From Lichenibacterium dinghuense (GTDB taxonomy: Bacteria; Pseudomonadota; Alphaproteobacteria; Rhizobiales; Beijerinckiaceae): a DNA stretch of 64,000 bases. The notes under the pieces were generated by a model. The model was not told the origin of the DNA, made no database searches, and was given only the letters and a program-made list of their open reading frames with translations. Shown here piece by piece: positions 42,430-51,324 of the stretch. The translations under genes and the position numbers were made by a program. The stretch lies in NCBI RefSeq assembly GCF_021730615.1, contig NZ_JAJLMN010000001.1, positions 2,987,501 through 3,051,500 of the forward strand, given 5' to 3'. Position 1 is the first letter of the stretch, and each line of letters begins with the position of its first letter.

Positions 42430-43340
42430 TCGAAGCCGCGATGATCTGGAACGAGCCCAACAACAAGTCCCACTGGGACCCCGAGGTCGATCCGGGCTGG
42501 GTGAAGTTCTGCGAGATGGTGGTCCTGGCCGCGAAGGCCATCCGGGCCGAGAACGCCAGCCTGCCGCGCGTGCTCGGCGGCATGTCGCCGATCGATCCCA
42601 CCTGGGTGCAGCTCCTCGCCTCGCGCGGCGTGATGGAGCACGTCGACGCGGTCGCGGTGCACGGCTTCCCGCTCGACTGGAACCTGTGGTCGCTGCACGA
42701 CTGGCCGCAGAAGATCGACGAGATCCGCGCCGTCACGGACAAGCCCATCTGGGTGTCCGAGGTCGGCGTCTCGACCTTCGGCGCCGAGGAGGTGCAGGAC
42801 TGGGGGCTGAAGCGCACGGCCGAGCTGCTCCGCGGCCGCGCGCCGCGCATCCACTGGTACTCGCTCTACGACCTGCCGAAGGAGTGGGAGGCGACGACGC
42901 GCCACAAGGAGGCGGAGGGCTCCTCCTACTACCGGCACTTCGCCATGGGCATCCTGCGCCAGGACGGCACGCCCAAGATCGCGGCCGAGCATTTTCGGAC
43001 TGTCACCCCCGACGTCGGCCTGTGCCAGTGGTTCCACTACGAGGACCATCGGCTCGACGACGCGGTGGAGTGGATGAAGCGCCTCGGCGTCACCTACCTG
43101 CGCACGGGCCTGTCCTGGGCCGACTGGCTGCGCCCCGACGCCGAGCGCTGGTTCGACCGGCTGGTGCGCGCGCTGGAGCCCTTCGACACCACCGTGACGT
43201 TCTGCTTCACGCCCGAGGAGGAGGGCATCGCGCCCCACCACACCTCGGCCCCGAAGGACCCGGCCCGCTTCGCGGAGTTCTGCGCCGAGATGGTGCGGCG
43301 CTACGTGGGGTCCGGGCCGGTGAAGCCGATACCGGCGTGA
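42426..43340 (+). CDS. Clan-A glycosidase-like TIM barrel, apparently circularly permuted
   Basis: A 304-residue protein. MIEAAMIWNEPNNKSHWDPE places the acid/base-type Asn-Glu-Pro motif at residues 9-11, where clan-A enzymes (GH39, GH5) have it after strand 4. KPIWVSEVGVSTFG (Glu near 107) is the nucleophile-type strand 7. Residues about 200-304, with VGLCQWFHYEDHRLDDAVEW, RLGVTYLRTGLSWADWLRPD and ARFAEFCAEMVRRYV, look like strands 1-3 of the same barrel. The natural order thus seems rotated. No signal peptide, so cytosolic. Hydrolysis or transfer on the glycan made by the cluster is inferred. Confidence 0.8.
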   Translation: MIEAAMIWNEPNNKSHWDPEVDPGWVKFCEMVVLAAKAIRAENASLPRVLGGMSPIDPTWVQLLASRGVMEHVDAVAVHGFPLDWNLWSLHDWPQKIDEIRAVTDKPIWVSEVGVSTFGAEEVQDWGLKRTAELLRGRAPRIHWYSLYDLPKEWEATTRHKEAEGSSYYRHFAMGILRQDGTPKIAAEHFRTVTPDVGLCQWFHYEDHRLDDAVEWMKRLGVTYLRTGLSWADWLRPDAERWFDRLVRALEPFDTTVTFCFTPEEEGIAPHHTSAPKDPARFAEFCAEMVRRYVGSGPVKPIPA

Positions 43341-43343
43341 TCT

Positions 43344-43474
43344 CCTTCTCCCATGGAATGGGAGAAGGTGCCTCGGCAGAGCCGAGGCGGATGAGGGGAT
43401 CCCGGCGCCTCTCGAAGTCCCCTCATCCGTCATCGCTTCGCGATGACACCTTCTCCCGTTTCACGGGAGAAGGG
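43344..43474. repeat. Rhizobiales-type palindromic repeat (complete copy) before the helicase
   Basis: Outer hairpins CCTTCTCCCATGGAATGGGA and CACCTTCTCCCGTTTCACGG, inner GGATGAGGGGATCCC and CCCCTCATCC, and an extra hairpin GTCATCGCTTCGCGATGAC. It runs from just after the glycosidase stop to a few bases before TTG 43477, and its last arm (GGGAGAAGGG, 43465-43474) has the form of a Shine-Dalgarno sequence for that codon. Confidence 0.88.
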
Positions 43475-43506
43475 TCTTGCGTCCCGCTGGATCGCGACCT
43501 GACAAT

Positions 43507-44925
43507 TTGACCCCCGACGCCCCCGACATCCTCGTCCCGCGGCCCCACCAGCGCGCGGCGCGCGACGCCATCCTGGCCGCGCGCGCGGCGGGTAAGCCCG
43601 GCTTCCTGCTCGGCGACCTCACCGGCCTCGGCAAGACGCTGTCGGTCTGGTCCGCCGTGGCGGCCATGCCGGAGGCGGAGGTGCTGATCGTGGCGCCGAA
43701 GGGCGCGCTGCCGCAGTGGCGGCGCACCATCGCGCGCGCGGGCCTGCCCGAAAAATCGGTCACGCTTACCAACTACGAGCGCTCCAAATCGCTGTTGGCC
43801 CTGCCCGAGAAGACGACGCGCAAGTCAGCGCGCGCCAAGAACAACGAGCTCGCCCGCGAGGGCCGGCCGAAGCGCGCCTGGCCGATCGTCGTGTTCGACG
43901 AGAGCCATCGCCTGCGCAACCCCTACAGCCAGCAGAGCATGGCCTGCCGGGCGGTCGCGGACGCCGCGGACTTCACGGTATACCTCAGCGCCACCGCCGG
44001 GCAATCGCCGCACGAGCTCAGCTACCTCGGGCGCCTCCTCGCCCACGGCCCCGACGCGCCGCCCCCGACGCTCGCCGGCTACCGCGAGCTGATGCGCCGC
44101 TTGGGCATCGGCGGCGCCAAGGGTCGCTGGACCAACTGGCGCTGGGCGCCAAACGACCGTGACCGCGCCTCCATGGCGGCGCTGCTCTACCGCGGGCCGG
44201 ACGCCGTGGGGCTGCGCCGCCGCCCCGAGGAGGTGGCGGGCTGGCCGGAGGTGCAGCGCGTGCTGTCCCCCACGGCCCTGACCCCGGCCGAGCGGCGCCT
44301 CTACGACGCCACCTGGCGCGACTTCCGGCGCGAGCTCGGCCTGCTCGGCGGCTCGACGCGCCGCCCCGTCGGCTGGGCCGCCGACCTCCGCTTCCGCCAG
44401 AAGGCCAGCCTGCTCCGCGTCCCCGGGACAGTCGACGCCGCGGAGGAGCTGCTCGACGAGGGCCAGGCGGTGGCGGTCTCGGTCGCCTACCTCGAGACGG
44501 CGACCATGCTGGCGGACGCGCTGCGAGGGCGCGGCTGGCGCATCGGCGCGATCGACGGGCGGCAGGGCGCGGAGGCGAACGAGGCGGCGCGCGTCGCCTT
44601 CCAGACCGGCGCGCTCGACGCGGTCGTGTTCACCGTGACGGAATCCATCTCGCTCCACGCGGGCGAGATGCCGGGCGGCGAGCGGGTGCGCGCGCTGCTG
44701 GTCCACGACATGCGCCACAGCGCCATCCAGCTCGGGCAGATCGAGGGGCGCTGCCACCGCGACGGCGAGAAGGCGGTGATCCACTACCTCTACGCCGAGG
44801 AGACCGTCGAGGAGCGCATCGCCTCGACCGTCGTGGGCCGCATGGCCGCCATGGACGGCATGGCGGGCGACGACACCGCCGCTATCGACGCGATCGTGAT
44901 GCGGATCTACGGGAGCACGGCCTAG
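43507..44925 (+). CDS. Phage-type SNF2/DEAD-like helicase
   Basis: A 472-residue superfamily 2 helicase, single gene without nuclease or methylase partners. Walker A is GDLTGLGKTLSVWS (near 38), Walker B/motif II is VVFDESHRLRNPYSQQ, motif III SATAGQSPHELSYL, and the C-terminal lobe has VFTVTESISLHAG and QIEGRCHRDG (motif V-VI-like). The 'ATAGQ-P-ELSYL' form is typical of phage replication helicases. TTG 43507 or TTG 43477 is the start. Its TAG stop lies in the junction with a MITE, so the original C-terminus may differ. Confidence 0.85.
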   Translation: MTPDAPDILVPRPHQRAARDAILAARAAGKPGFLLGDLTGLGKTLSVWSAVAAMPEAEVLIVAPKGALPQWRRTIARAGLPEKSVTLTNYERSKSLLALPEKTTRKSARAKNNELAREGRPKRAWPIVVFDESHRLRNPYSQQSMACRAVADAADFTVYLSATAGQSPHELSYLGRLLAHGPDAPPPTLAGYRELMRRLGIGGAKGRWTNWRWAPNDRDRASMAALLYRGPDAVGLRRRPEEVAGWPEVQRVLSPTALTPAERRLYDATWRDFRRELGLLGGSTRRPVGWAADLRFRQKASLLRVPGTVDAAEELLDEGQAVAVSVAYLETATMLADALRGRGWRIGAIDGRQGAEANEAARVAFQTGALDAVVFTVTESISLHAGEMPGGERVRALLVHDMRHSAIQLGQIEGRCHRDGEKAVIHYLYAEETVEERIASTVVGRMAAMDGMAGDDTAAIDAIVMRIYGSTA

Positions 44926-45191
44926 AGGCTGTCATGAACCATGGAGGGTGGCTCGACCGGAGCCATCTTCGGATGATCGGCAGGAGACTTGCGATGAGCG
45001 TGGCTGAGCCACGGTCGAGCAAGTCGACGAACCGAGCGCCGAAAAGGGCCCGGCCCCTCCGGGGTTGCGGCGCAGCGGCCGCCTGGTGCGTCGAAGCTCT
45101 TGCCGGTACGGACGTACCGGCTGCAAGCTTCTCCTGCCATTCGGCTCGCCGCGCCGCAATGGAGCCGCCCTCCATGGTTCATAACAGCCTC
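44925..45191. mobile_element. 267-base MITE with 30-base terminal inverted repeats
   Basis: The ends GAGGCTGTCATGAACCATGG and (complement of right end) GAGGCTGTTATGAACCATGG continue AGGG(T/C)GGCTC, giving 30-base terminal inverted repeats with two mismatches. TA flanks both sides (44923-44924 and 45192-45193), a 2-base target duplication within CTAG. The interior has no transposase frame. Ends starting GAGGCTGT and a TA/CTAG-type target resemble IS5-family elements, so this is probably a non-autonomous derivative moved in trans. Confidence 0.85.
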
Positions 45192-45282
45192 TAGCCGCAG
45201 CCCGGCCCCTGCACGCATGCCTGGAGGACGGGCGCGAGTTGCGCCATAAGGCGGGCCAGCGAAACCCGATCTGGACCGAACC

Positions 45283-45561
45283 GTGAAGACCCTGACCCTC
45301 GCCGCCGCCCTGCTCGCCCTGCCGTCCCTGGCCTTGGCCCAGGCCGCCCCCCCGGCCGCGCCCGGCACGAAGGACGTCTACGACATGCCCTGCAAGAGCT
45401 TTCACCACAACGCCGACGGCTCCTGGAACGCGGCCGTGCCGATGACGCTGCAGCCCGCCGCCGGGCCGATCGCGCTGAAGCCGAGCTTCAAGTTCAAGCC
45501 CGGCACGCTGTTTGCCGGCTTCGACCTCGCCGCCGAGCTCGACAAGAGCTGCCCGCACTGA
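45283..45561 (+). CDS. Small secreted protein of unknown function
   Basis: Ninety-two residues from GTG 45283. MKTLTLAAALLALPSLALAQ is a signal peptide with cleavage at ALA-Q. The mature 73 residues have two Cys (YDMPCKSF and DKSCPH) and SFKFKPGTLFAGFDLAAELD near the end. Predicted small periplasmic disulfide protein. No family recognised. It lies just after the MITE on the same strand as the helicase. Confidence 0.65.
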   Translation: MKTLTLAAALLALPSLALAQAAPPAAPGTKDVYDMPCKSFHHNADGSWNAAVPMTLQPAAGPIALKPSFKFKPGTLFAGFDLAAELDKSCPH

Positions 45562-45677
45562 GGCGCGCGCGGAGCTTCCCCGCGGCCGCGCCCCCGCGTG
45601 ACCTCGGCGGGGTGGCGCCGGGCGGCGCGGGGCGGTAGGAGACCGCCTCCCGTGTCCGCCCGAAAGGTTTCCGCCCC

Positions 45678-46853
45678 ATGCGCTTCTCCTCGCTCGTGGA
45701 CCGGCTCGACGCGCCCGGCGGCGCCGCCTGGCACATCCACCACGAGGCCCGGCTCGCGCAGGCGCGGGGCGAGGACGTGATCCTGCTCTCGGTCGGCGAC
45801 CCCGACTTCGACACGCCGGCGCCGGTCGTCGAGCGGGCCGTGGAGGCGCTCCGGGCCGGCGACACCCACTACACCTACATCCCCGGCCGCCCGGCGCTGC
45901 GGGAAGCCGTCGCCGGCGTGCAGCGGAGGCGCACCGGCGCACCGACCGGGCCCGCCAACGTCATGACCGTGGCGGGCGCGCAGAACGGGCTCTTCGCCGT
46001 GATGCTGTCGCTGCTCGACCCCGGCGACGAGGTGCTGGTGATGGAGCCGATCTACGCCACCTACGAGGCCACGGTGGCGGCGGCGGGCGCGTCCGTGGTG
46101 CGCGTCTCCGCCTCGCCGGACGACGGCTTCCGCCCGGCGGTCGGCGCGCTCGCCGGCCTTGTGACGCCGCGCACGCGCGCGATCCTGATGGCCAACCCCA
46201 ACAACCCGTCCGGCGTGGTGATGACCGGGGACGAGCTCGAGGCCGTGGCCGCCGTCGCGCGCCGGCACGACCTGTGGGTCGTGGCCGATGAGGTCTACGA
46301 GAGCCTGGTGTTCGAGGGCGAGCACCGCTCGATCCGCGCGCTGCCCGGCATGGCGGAGCGCACCGCGACCATCGGCAGCCTGTCGAAGTCCCACGCCATG
46401 ACGGGCTGGCGCACCGGCTGGGTGGTGGGGCCCGAGGACCTGATCCGCCACCTCGACCGGCTCGGGCTCAACATGCTCTACGGCCAGCCCGGCTTCATCC
46501 AGGAGGCCGCGATCGTGGCGCTCGGCGATTACGACGCCACGACGGCGGTGATGCGCGAGGCCTACCGGGCGCGCGTCGACGCCGTGGCGGAAGGGCTCGC
46601 CGGCGTGCCGGGGCTCGTCCTGTTGCGGCCGGCCTCGGGCATGTTCGCGCTGATCGACGTGCGCGGCACCGGCCTGGGCTCGACGGACTTCGCCTGGGGG
46701 CTGTTCCGGGCGACCGGCGTGTCGCTGGTCGACGCCGCGGCCTTCGGCCCCGCGACGAGCGGCTTCGTGCGGCTCGCCATGGCGGCGCCGGCGGACCGGC
46801 TGGCGGAGGGCTGCCGCCGCATCGCCGGCTACGCGCGGAGCCTCGCGGGGTGA
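45678..46853 (+). CDS. PLP-dependent aminotransferase, class I fold
   Basis: A 391-residue aspartate aminotransferase-like enzyme. VILLSVGDPDFDTPAPVVER, THYTYIPGRPALREAVAGVQ, MANPNNPSGVVMTGDELEAV, VVADEVYESLVFEGEH and the PLP lysine in IGSLSKSHAMTGWRTGWVVG (Lys near 237) are all present. The subgroup handles aspartate, aromatic or arginine-type substrates; it cannot be narrowed by eye. CGAAAGG precedes ATG 45678. A half repeat and a strong hairpin follow. Confidence 0.93.
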   Translation: MRFSSLVDRLDAPGGAAWHIHHEARLAQARGEDVILLSVGDPDFDTPAPVVERAVEALRAGDTHYTYIPGRPALREAVAGVQRRRTGAPTGPANVMTVAGAQNGLFAVMLSLLDPGDEVLVMEPIYATYEATVAAAGASVVRVSASPDDGFRPAVGALAGLVTPRTRAILMANPNNPSGVVMTGDELEAVAAVARRHDLWVVADEVYESLVFEGEHRSIRALPGMAERTATIGSLSKSHAMTGWRTGWVVGPEDLIRHLDRLGLNMLYGQPGFIQEAAIVALGDYDATTAVMREAYRARVDAVAEGLAGVPGLVLLRPASGMFALIDVRGTGLGSTDFAWGLFRATGVSLVDAAAFGPATSGFVRLAMAAPADRLAEGCRRIAGYARSLAG

Positions 46854-46862
46854 AGCGCAGGT

Positions 46863-46917
46863 CCCTTCTCCCCTCGCGGGAGAAGGTGGCCCGACGAAGT
46901 CGGGTCGGATGAGGGGG
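46863..46917. repeat. Half copy of the dispersed palindromic repeat
   Basis: CCCTTCTCCCCTCGCGGGAG continues AAGGTGG...CGGATGAGGGG, the left half of the repeat seen complete at 18510, 40776 and 43344. It lies between the convergent aminotransferase and ccrM genes. Confidence 0.8.
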
Positions 46918-46942
46918 CGTGGTGCCGCCCTGTCCCGACCGT

Positions 46943-46969
46943 GTCGTCCCGGGCCTGACCCGGGACGAC
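46943..46969. terminator. Strong hairpin between convergent aminotransferase and ccrM genes
   Basis: GTCGTCCCGGG, loop CCTGA, CCCGGGACGAC: an 11-base perfect stem. It could terminate both converging transcripts. No T-run on either side. The sequence is of a type repeated in many Hyphomicrobiales genomes. Confidence 0.5.
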
Positions 46970-47027
46970 AGTGCGCGGCGGGTCACCGCAGGCGAGACAC
47001 CGGCGGAGCACGGTCGAGGGGGCTGCG

Positions 47028-48227
<1,200 letters not shown>

Positions 48228-48250
48228 TCACGACAAAGACCATATCGTCG

Positions 48251-48260
48251 TTAAGCTTAA
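48251..48260 (-). promoter_or_regulatory. TTAAGCTTAA palindrome upstream of ccrM
   Basis: The ten-base palindrome TTAAGCTTAA lies 48 bases before the ccrM ATG in an AT-rich patch. In Caulobacter ccrM is controlled by CtrA, whose sites are paired TTAA half-sites, but those are 7 bases apart; here they are 2 apart, so this is only suggestive. No GANTC site is seen between it and the ATG. Confidence 0.3.
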
Positions 48261-48374
48261 GGGCTGGTTTCCAAGACGCTGAAAGGTGCGTCCCCTTTCG
48301 CGACGCGCGCAGGTCCGGCGCTTCGTGGCGCGGGCGAAAGGCGAGGCGGAACAGGGACGTGCCGGCCGGGGCGG

Positions 48375-49004
48375 TCAGGCGCCTCGCGGTCCCGGCACGG
48401 CCGAGCGCGCCACCGTGCCGAAGCTCAGCCTGTGGAAAGGCGTCGGCCCGTGCCGCATTATCGCCGCACGATGGGCTGCCGTCGGGTAGCCCTTGTGGAT
48501 CCGGAAACCATAGCCGGGGTGGAGGGCGTCGAGCCGCACCATCAGCCGGTCGCGCGTCACCTTGGCGACGATCGAGGCCGCGGCGATCGACAGGGACAGG
48601 GCGTCGCCCTTCACCAGCGCGCGGGCCGGGCAGGGGAGGCCGGGCGGCACGTCGCGGCCGTCGATCAGCAGGTGGTCGGGCGCGACCGCCAGGGCCCGCA
48701 CGGCCCGGCGCATGGCCGCGAAGGTCGCCTGCCGGATGTTGACGGCGTCGATCTCGGCCGCGGGCGCGAGGCCGACGCCCACCGCCAGCGCGCTGCCCAG
48801 GATGGCGTCGAACAGCGCCTCGCGCTTCTCCGCCGTCAGCGCCTTGGAATCGTCGATGCCGGGCGGCAGGGCCGCGGGATCGAGGATCACGGCGGCGGCC
48901 GACACCGGCCCGGCCAGCGGCCCGCGCCCGGCCTCGTCGACCCCCGCCACGCGGGGGAAGCCCGCGGCGCGCAGCGCGCGCTCCCATTCGTCGTGTGGCG
49001 GCAG
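48375..49004 (-). CDS. rnhB: Ribonuclease HII, probably CTG-initiated
   Basis: A 209-residue enzyme that removes ribonucleotides from DNA-RNA hybrids. [20 protein letters not shown] carries the first Asp/Glu pair, [13 protein letters not shown] and [13 protein letters not shown] the rest of the DEDD site, and [20 protein letters not shown] the family C-terminal block. No ATG, GTG or TTG occurs in frame between 48990 and the divergent neighbour. CTG 49004 is preceded by GAAGGTGCCACA, a fair Shine-Dalgarno, and begins (M)[10 protein letters not shown], a normal N-terminus. ATC 49049 is a weaker option. Confidence 0.93.
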   Translation of the reverse strand: MPPHDEWERALRAAGFPRVAGVDEAGRGPLAGPVSAAAVILDPAALPPGIDDSKALTAEKREALFDAILGSALAVGVGLAPAAEIDAVNIRQATFAAMRRAVRALAVAPDHLLIDGRDVPPGLPCPARALVKGDALSLSIAAASIVAKVTRDRLMVRLDALHPGYGFRIHKGYPTAAHRAAIMRHGPTPFHRLSFGTVARSAVPGPRGA

Positions 49005-49082
49005 TGTGGCACCTTCGTCTCGGCCGCGGACCCGGCCGGCCCGTCGGATCGTTGAGCTACCACGGACGGAGGGGTGGGGGCG

Positions 49083-49652
49083 ATGGACCAGGCAGCAGCG
49101 CGGATCGAGACGGAGCGGCAGCCGCCGGCGACGGTGCGGATCGGCCCCCCGGTCGGGCCGGACCCGGCCATCGTCGACCCGGCCGAGCACAACGTAGTCT
49201 TCACCAGCCTCGTCACCGGCGACGGCGACATCGTCGGGCTGGTGGCCTATTCCATCTACAAGCAGAACAAATACGACTGGCTCGATGCCTACAGCCGACT
49301 CGAAGGCCGCATGCCCGAGCCCGCCGAGGTCCATTCCTACCTGCTCGGCGAGAGCACGGCGCGCCGCCTCGCCACCTACCGCCACCTCGCCCAGGCGGTG
49401 CTCGACGGCCGCGGCCCCGACGTGCCGGGCGCCCCCGCCGGGGCCCTGCCTGCGGTGCCCGCGCGCCGCGCCGAGCCCGCGCGGGCGCCGCAGGACCCGC
49501 CGCCGCGGATCGGGATCGCGCGGGGGCGGTCGAATTTCCAGCTCAGCTCGCGCGCCATCGTGGCGCTCTGCGTGACGCTCGTCGTGCTGCTCGCCCTGCT
49601 CTGGCTCATGCGGAGCGGCGCCCCCCTGCCGCCGCAGACGCCGGGGAAGTGA
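49083..49652 (+). CDS. Tail-anchored protein of unknown function
   Basis: A 189-residue protein. Residues about 35-110 form a conserved-looking domain with [20 protein letters not shown] and [21 protein letters not shown] Pro/Ala-rich linker follows, and a single C-terminal membrane helix ([18 protein letters not shown], about 160-177). GGACGGAGGGGTGGGGGCG is a strong binding site. The last 47 bases overlap the end of the minus-strand GlxA gene. I recognise no named family. Confidence 0.75.
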   Translation: MDQAAARIETERQPPATVRIGPPVGPDPAIVDPAEHNVVFTSLVTGDGDIVGLVAYSIYKQNKYDWLDAYSRLEGRMPEPAEVHSYLLGESTARRLATYRHLAQAVLDGRGPDVPGAPAGALPAVPARRAEPARAPQDPPPRIGIARGRSNFQLSSRAIVALCVTLVVLLALLWLMRSGAPLPPQTPGK

Positions 49653-50658
49653 CGGGCACGCCGACCGCCGCGGCCCGCACGTCGCGCGGCGGCAGGGCGT
49701 GGACGCGCGCCCAGGCGCGGCGGAACTGGCGGGCCGAGCCGTAGCCGCAGCGCTCCGCCACGGCCTCCATGTCGAGCCGCGTGTGCTCCAGGAGATCCCG
49801 CGCCAGGGCGACGCGGAGCCGGTTGACGTAGTCGGTCACGCTCATCCCCGCGCTATCGTTGAACAGGCGCGACAGGTGCCGGGGGCTCGCGGGCGTGAGG
49901 GCCGCGAGGCTGCGCAGCGACCACGGCCGCGCGGGGTCGGCCGCGATGGCGTCCTGCACCCGGTGGATCGCCGGATGGAGGTGGTTGCGGCCGTCGAGCC
50001 AGGGCGACAGCTGCGGGTCAGAGCCCGCGCGGCGCATGTAGACGACGAGGTGGCGCGCGGCGGCGGTGGCGCAGGCGGGGCCGGCGCGGCGGGCCACGAT
50101 GTGCAGCATCAGGTCGATGCCGGCCGTGATGCCGGCGCTGGTGAACCGCGGCCCGTCCTCGACGTAGAGCCGGTTCTCCAGCACCCGCGCGCGGGGCGCG
50201 ATGCGGGCGAGTTCCGCGCAGTCGGCGTGGTGGGTCGTGCAGGCGCGGCCGTCGAGCAGCCCCGCCCGCCCCGCCAGCAGGGCGCCCGAGCAGATCGACG
50301 CGAGCGTGTGTCCGGGCCCCACCGCCGCGGCCAGCCAGTCCACGATCGCGGCCTCGGCGGCCGGGTTTCGCGGCTCGAACGGCGCCTCCGATGCCAGGAC
50401 GCGGTCGGTGGACCCCGCCACCACGACCAGCGCGCCGGGCGGCAGAACGGCCGGCAGCGGGGCGATGTTCGCCAGGTCCAGCCCGACCGAGCTCCGCACG
50501 GCGGGCACCGGCCCGACGTAGGTGACGGCGAAGCGCAGCCGGTCCTGGCAGCGGTTCGCCACGCGCAGCACCTCGATCGGCCCCGCCACGTCGAGCAGCA
50601 GCGCGCGGGGCGGCACCACCACGACGACGGGCACGGTCGCGGGCCCGTCGGGGCTCAC
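49606..50658 (-). CDS. GlxA-type transcriptional regulator (DJ-1/PfpI + AraC)
   Basis: A 350-residue regulator. The N-terminal DJ-1/PfpI-like amidase domain (about 1-195) has [20 protein letters not shown] and [20 protein letters not shown] (the nucleophile-elbow Cys near 117 in ICSGA). The C-terminal AraC/XylS double HTH (about 235-325) has [20 protein letters not shown] and [20 protein letters not shown]. Its GTG overlaps the stop of the cysteine hydrolase upstream, so it probably regulates that enzyme. Its 3' end overlaps the convergent gene at 49083. Confidence 0.92.
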   Translation of the reverse strand: MSPDGPATVPVVVVVPPRALLLDVAGPIEVLRVANRCQDRLRFAVTYVGPVPAVRSSVGLDLANIAPLPAVLPPGALVVVAGSTDRVLASEAPFEPRNPAAEAAIVDWLAAAVGPGHTLASICSGALLAGRAGLLDGRACTTHHADCAELARIAPRARVLENRLYVEDGPRFTSAGITAGIDLMLHIVARRAGPACATAAARHLVVYMRRAGSDPQLSPWLDGRNHLHPAIHRVQDAIAADPARPWSLRSLAALTPASPRHLSRLFNDSAGMSVTDYVNRLRVALARDLLEHTRLDMEAVAERCGYGSARQFRRAWARVHALPPRDVRAAAVGVPVTSPASAAAGGRRSA

Positions 50659-51227
50659 GCGGCGCGCAGCGCGGGGGCAGGGGCCGCCGCGAGCGCCTCC
50701 TCGACCGTGGCGATGCGGGCGAAGCGGCCGGCCAGCACCAGTTCGGAGCGCGCCTTGATCTCGCCCGCGCTCCAGGTCCGGCCCGCGGCGTCGGTCATCG
50801 CGAAGGTCAGCGTGGCTTCCGCGACGTAGTCGACCGCGTAGCCGAGGTCGGACGCGTGGCGGGTCGTCGTCTCGCAGCATTGCTCGGAGCGGATGCCGGA
50901 CACGATGAGCCGCGAGACGCCGTTGGCCACCAGCCACACGTCGAGGCCGCTGCCGACCAGCGCGCTGTGCCGCCGCTTGTGGAACACGGCGACGGGCGCG
51001 ATCCGCAGCGGCTCCAGGGTGCGGACGTGGCCCGAAGCGGGCGCGAAGGGGCCGGCCTCCTCCTGGTGGAACACCTGCACGACCGGCAGGCCGCGGGCGG
51101 CGGCGCCGTCGATCAGCGCCTGCTGGCGCTCGAGGTAGGCGGGCAGGTCGGCCTCGTCCCAGTAGGGGCGGTGCCGGAAGGACTCCTGGGCGTCGATGAC
51201 GAGGAGGGCGGTGGTGGACGGCGACAT
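50655..51227 (-). CDS. Isochorismatase-like cysteine hydrolase
   Basis: A 190-residue hydrolase with the Asp-Lys-Cys triad: LLVIDAQESFRHRPYW (Asp near 12), VAVFHKRRHSALVGSGLDVW (Lys near 84) and VSGIRSEQCCETTTRHASDL (Cys near 118). This is the nicotinamidase/ureidoacrylate hydrolase-like branch. The substrate is unknown. Overlap with the GlxA regulator suggests a small inducible catabolic unit. Confidence 0.9.
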   Translation of the reverse strand: MSPSTTALLVIDAQESFRHRPYWDEADLPAYLERQQALIDGAAARGLPVVQVFHQEEAGPFAPASGHVRTLEPLRIAPVAVFHKRRHSALVGSGLDVWLVANGVSRLIVSGIRSEQCCETTTRHASDLGYAVDYVAEATLTFAMTDAAGRTWSAGEIKARSELVLAGRFARIATVEEALAAAPAPALRAA

Positions 51228-51324
51228 GGCAGGCCTCGCTCCGGTTGACGGGCCGAGACTAGCGGAGCCGGCCCGGCGCGAAAGGCGCAGACGGGACGCG
51301 CGACGGACAGATCGCGCCATCCCG

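Noticed and set aside
18510-43474. Repeats considered as a CRISPR array
   Set aside because: Copies are tens of kilobases apart, are palindromic hairpins without regular spacers, and no cas gene is present.
43477-44925. The helicase considered as part of a restriction-modification or phage-defence system
   Set aside because: No nuclease, methylase or other defence gene is next to it; the motifs fit phage replication helicases better.
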